NCBI GenBank assembly: GCA_028712015.1 | Contig: JAQTRB010000109.1 | Location: forward strand, 1-6,080 | Origin: Syntrophales bacterium | Lineage (GTDB): Bacteria > Desulfobacterota > Syntrophia > Syntrophales > UBA5619 | Direction of reading: 5' to 3' | Length of the DNA stretch: 6,080 bases | In this document: in pieces, positions 3,955 through 6,080 of the stretch | Numbering within the stretch: the stretch's first letter is position 1 | Layout of the letters: every line of letters begins with the position of its first letter | Program-made: the position numbers and the translations under genes | Notes under the pieces: model-generated | Told to the model about the DNA's origin: nothing | Database searches by the model: none | Seen by the model: only the letters and a program-made list of their open reading frames with translations

Positions 3955-6080
3955 ATGATCGGAATCACATCCTACGGCGCCTACATTCCCCGCCTGCGGC
4001 TGGACCGGATGGCGATCTATCAGGCCATGGGCTGGTTCGCCCCGGCCATCGTGATGGTTGCCCAGGGGGAACGCTCGATGTGCAACCATGACGAGGACAG
4101 CCTGACGATGGCGGTCGCGGCCGCCCGGGACTGCCTGACCGGACAGGACAAAAAGACGATCGAAGGGGCCTATCTCTGCTCGACGACGCTTCCGTTCGCC
4201 GACCGGCAGAACGCGGGGATTCTCAAGACCGCGCTCAACCTCCGGGACGACATGATCACCGCGGACATCACCTCTTCGCTCCGCGCCGGCACGACGGGAC
4301 TCCTGACCGCCCTCGAGACGGCGCAGGGGGGAAGCCGGAAGAATATCCTGGTTGCCGCCGCGGAAAAGCGGGAGACGAAACCCGCCTACTTCTACGAGAT
4401 GTGGTTCGGCGACGGAGCGGCCGCTTTTCTCGTCGGGGATCGCGATGTGATCGCGGAGTTCAAGGGGGCCTATACCGTCTCCTACGATTTCGTCGACCAC
4501 TACCGCGGCGCCGGGAAGCGTTACGATTACATGTGGGAGGAGAGGTGGGCCCGCGAAGAGGGGTACTCGAAGTTTATCCCCGAGGCGGTGGACGGCCTGT
4601 TCAGGAAGCTCGGCATCACGATGGACGACGTCCAGAAGGTGGTCTTTCCCTGCCTGTTCCGGGCGGAACACAAGGCGATTGCCAAGAAGCTGGGCGCCTC
4701 GCCGGAGAAGGTGGTCGACACGATGCACGAGCAGTGCGGGGAGACGGGCGCGGCCCATCCGCTCCTGATGTTCTGCGCCGCCCTCGAACGGGCCCGGCCC
4801 GGCGACGGGATCCTGCTGGCCGGTTTCGGACAGGGGTGCGACGCCCTCTATTTCAAGGTTACCGAGGCGATCACGAAACTCGCCCCGCGCGCGGGCGTGC
4901 AGGGGTCGCTGGAAAACAGGAAGCCTATCGACAATTACATGAAATTCCTGAAATTCCGCGGGCTGATCGATCCCGAGATGGGGATCCGGGCGGAGGCCCC
5001 GACACAGACGGCGATGACCGTCCTCTGGCGCAAGCGCCGGATGATCACCGGTCTCGTCGGCGGAAAGTGCCGGGACTGCGGAACCGCCCAGTACCCGAAG
5101 ATGGATGTCTGCGTGAACCCGAAATGCAACCACGTTCACACGCAGGAGGATTATGAATTTGCCGACGTCCCGGCCCGGATCAAGACCTTCACGGGCGATC
5201 TGCTGGCCGTATCGGTCGATCCGCCGGCGATCTACGGGATGGTCCAGTTCGAAGGGGGCGGCCGCTTCATGGCCGACTTCACCGACTGCGAACTTTCGGA
5301 CTGCAAGGTGGGGCGTCCGGTCAAAATGGTCTTCAGGCGGCGGTTCACCGACGACGAGCGGGGATTCTCCGGCTATTTCTGGAAGGCCATCCCCCAACAC
5401 AAGGCGGCCGAACCCGATCCCCTTCCGGAGATCCGGTTCGACGGCCGCGTTGCGATCGTCACCGGCGCCGGCGCCGGCCTGGGAAGGGCCTACGCAATGG
5501 AGCTCGCCAAACGGGGCGCGAAGGTGGTTGTCAACGACTTCGGCGGCGCTCGCGACGGCGCGGGGATCGGTTCCAGCAGCCCGGCCGACAGGGTCGTGGC
5601 GGAGATCCGCGCCGCGGGCGGCGAGGCGGTCGCCAATTACGACAATGTCGCCACACCGGAAGGGGGCGAGAAAATCGTCGGGACCGCGGTCCATTTCTTC
5701 GGCAAGGTGGACATCCTGATCAACAACGCGGGCATCCTCCGCGACAAGAGCTTTCTGAAGATGGATCCGGAGAACTGGAAGGCGGTTCTTGCCGTCCACC
5801 TGAACGGCGCCTATCACGTGACGCGCCCCGCCTTCGCCGTGATGCGGGAAAACGGGTACGGCAGAATCGTTCTGACGACCTCGGCCGCTGGCCTCTACGG
5901 GAACTTCGGCCAGACCAACTACAGCTCGGCGAAGATGGGCCTGGTCGGCTTCATGAACACGCTCAAGCTCGAGGGCGCGAAGTACAACATCCTGGTCAAC
6001 ACGATCGCCCCGGTCGCCGCCTCGCGGCTCACCGAGGACGTGATGCCGCCCGACATGTTCCAGCGGATGCAGCCGGACTT
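3955..6080 (+). CDS. Fusion: HMG-CoA-synthase/thiolase-fold - DUF35 (Zn ribbon/OB) - SDR dehydrogenase, partial
   Basis: 708 complete residues are visible and the frame is open at the right edge. Residues about 1-350 resemble the HMG-CoA synthase branch of the thiolase superfamily: MIGITSYGAYIPRLRL at the start, DEDSLTMAVAAARD, WFGDGAAAFLVGD and a late GDGILLAGFGQG. Residues about 355-485 are DUF35: a zinc ribbon with C372, C375, C386 and C391, then an OB-like part. Residues 492 onward are an MFE-2-type SDR: TGAGAGLG (503-510), NNAG (590-593), N617, S643, Y656, K660, all intact. Family knowledge: DUF35 proteins partner thiolase-fold enzymes and help bind or pass acyl-CoA. Here they are covalently joined. 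The Cys of HMG-CoA synthases (A-C-K-A-G-T) is L109 here, and the expected Glu and His also appear replaced (T77, P232). The first domain may therefore be a non-classical C-C bond enzyme or a scaffold. What follows the SDR is unknown; an SCP2 domain is possible by analogy with the upstream gene. Confidence 0.9.
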   Translation, partial: MIGITSYGAYIPRLRLDRMAIYQAMGWFAPAIVMVAQGERSMCNHDEDSLTMAVAAARDCLTGQDKKTIEGAYLCSTTLPFADRQNAGILKTALNLRDDMITADITSSLRAGTTGLLTALETAQGGSRKNILVAAAEKRETKPAYFYEMWFGDGAAAFLVGDRDVIAEFKGAYTVSYDFVDHYRGAGKRYDYMWEERWAREEGYSKFIPEAVDGLFRKLGITMDDVQKVVFPCLFRAEHKAIAKKLGASPEKVVDTMHEQCGETGAAHPLLMFCAALERARPGDGILLAGFGQGCDALYFKVTEAITKLAPRAGVQGSLENRKPIDNYMKFLKFRGLIDPEMGIRAEAPTQTAMTVLWRKRRMITGLVGGKCRDCGTAQYPKMDVCVNPKCNHVHTQEDYEFADVPARIKTFTGDLLAVSVDPPAIYGMVQFEGGGRFMADFTDCELSDCKVGRPVKMVFRRRFTDDERGFSGYFWKAIPQHKAAEPDPLPEIRFDGRVAIVTGAGAGLGRAYAMELAKRGAKVVVNDFGGARDGAGIGSSSPADRVVAEIRAAGGEAVANYDNVATPEGGEKIVGTAVHFFGKVDILINNAGILRDKSFLKMDPENWKAVLAVHLNGAYHVTRPAFAVMRENGYGRIVLTTSAAGLYGNFGQTNYSSAKMGLVGFMNTLKLEGAKYNILVNTIAPVAASRLTEDVMPPDMFQRMQPD
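5428..6078 (+). repeat. Second copy of the duplicated SDR-domain coding segment (cut by window end)
   Basis: This is the counterpart of 2643-3296: residues 492-708 of the HMGS-like fusion, gap-free at about 77% identity with every catalytic and cofactor residue kept. Most differences are conservative, or fall in the variable loop after NDFGG (GVGDGSR against GAGIGSS) and in helices. Confidence 0.9.

Noticed and set aside
1782..3968. A 728-codon open frame on the minus strand opposite the MFE-2-like gene
   Set aside because: Its translation is rich in Arg, Gly, His and Asp with no recognisable domain, and the opposite strand encodes a clear three-domain enzyme. Strong GC bias at third positions removes stop codons from the antisense frame.
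3916..5817. A 633-codon open frame on the minus strand opposite the HMGS-like fusion gene
   Set aside because: It is the same GC-bias shadow; it crosses the boundary between two well-supported genes and has no motif or ribosome site.

Overview
The window is GC-rich bacterial DNA with tightly packed genes, strong Shine-Dalgarno sites and GC-biased third codon positions. Protein content (MFE-2-type beta-oxidation domains, an HMG-CoA-synthase-like/DUF35 protein, an Fe-S protein of the epoxyqueuosine reductase type) would fit an anaerobic or facultative degrader such as a deltaproteobacterium in the broad sense. That placement is an impression from protein style, not a demonstrated assignment. 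No tRNA, rRNA, CRISPR, insertion sequence or phage gene was seen.

Layout. (1) Positions 1-824, minus strand: the first 274 residues of a QueG-like (COG1600-type) Fe-S protein that runs off the left edge. (2) Positions 825-1064: a 240-base divergent intergenic region with a good sigma-70-type promoter for the leftward gene, a weaker candidate for the rightward gene, and a few short palindromes. (3) 1065-1697, plus: a TetR-family regulator. (4) 1797-3926, plus: a 709-residue fusion of double hot-dog hydratase 2 (MaoC-like), SDR 3-hydroxyacyl-CoA dehydrogenase and SCP2 lipid-binding domain. These are the three modules of peroxisomal MFE-2/HSD17B4, but with the hydratase first. (5) 3955 to the right edge, plus: a fusion of HMG-CoA-synthase/thiolase-fold domain, DUF35 zinc-ribbon/OB domain and a second SDR of the same MFE-2 type, cut at residue 708.

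How the parts may work together. The last two genes are 28 bases apart and almost certainly one operon, with the TetR gene just upstream as the likely local regulator. Between them they encode hydration of an enoyl-CoA, oxidation or reduction at C3 (two SDRs about 77% identical over 217 residues), carbon-carbon bond chemistry on a thiolase fold, an acyl-CoA/substrate-docking DUF35 domain and a lipid carrier domain. That is close to a full beta-oxidation-like or chain-shortening cycle in two polypeptides. The thiolase-fold domain seems to have lost the Cys, Glu and His expected of HMG-CoA synthases, so its reaction is open. A retro-aldol role like that of DUF35-partnered thiolase-fold proteins in steroid side-chain degradation is one hypothesis.
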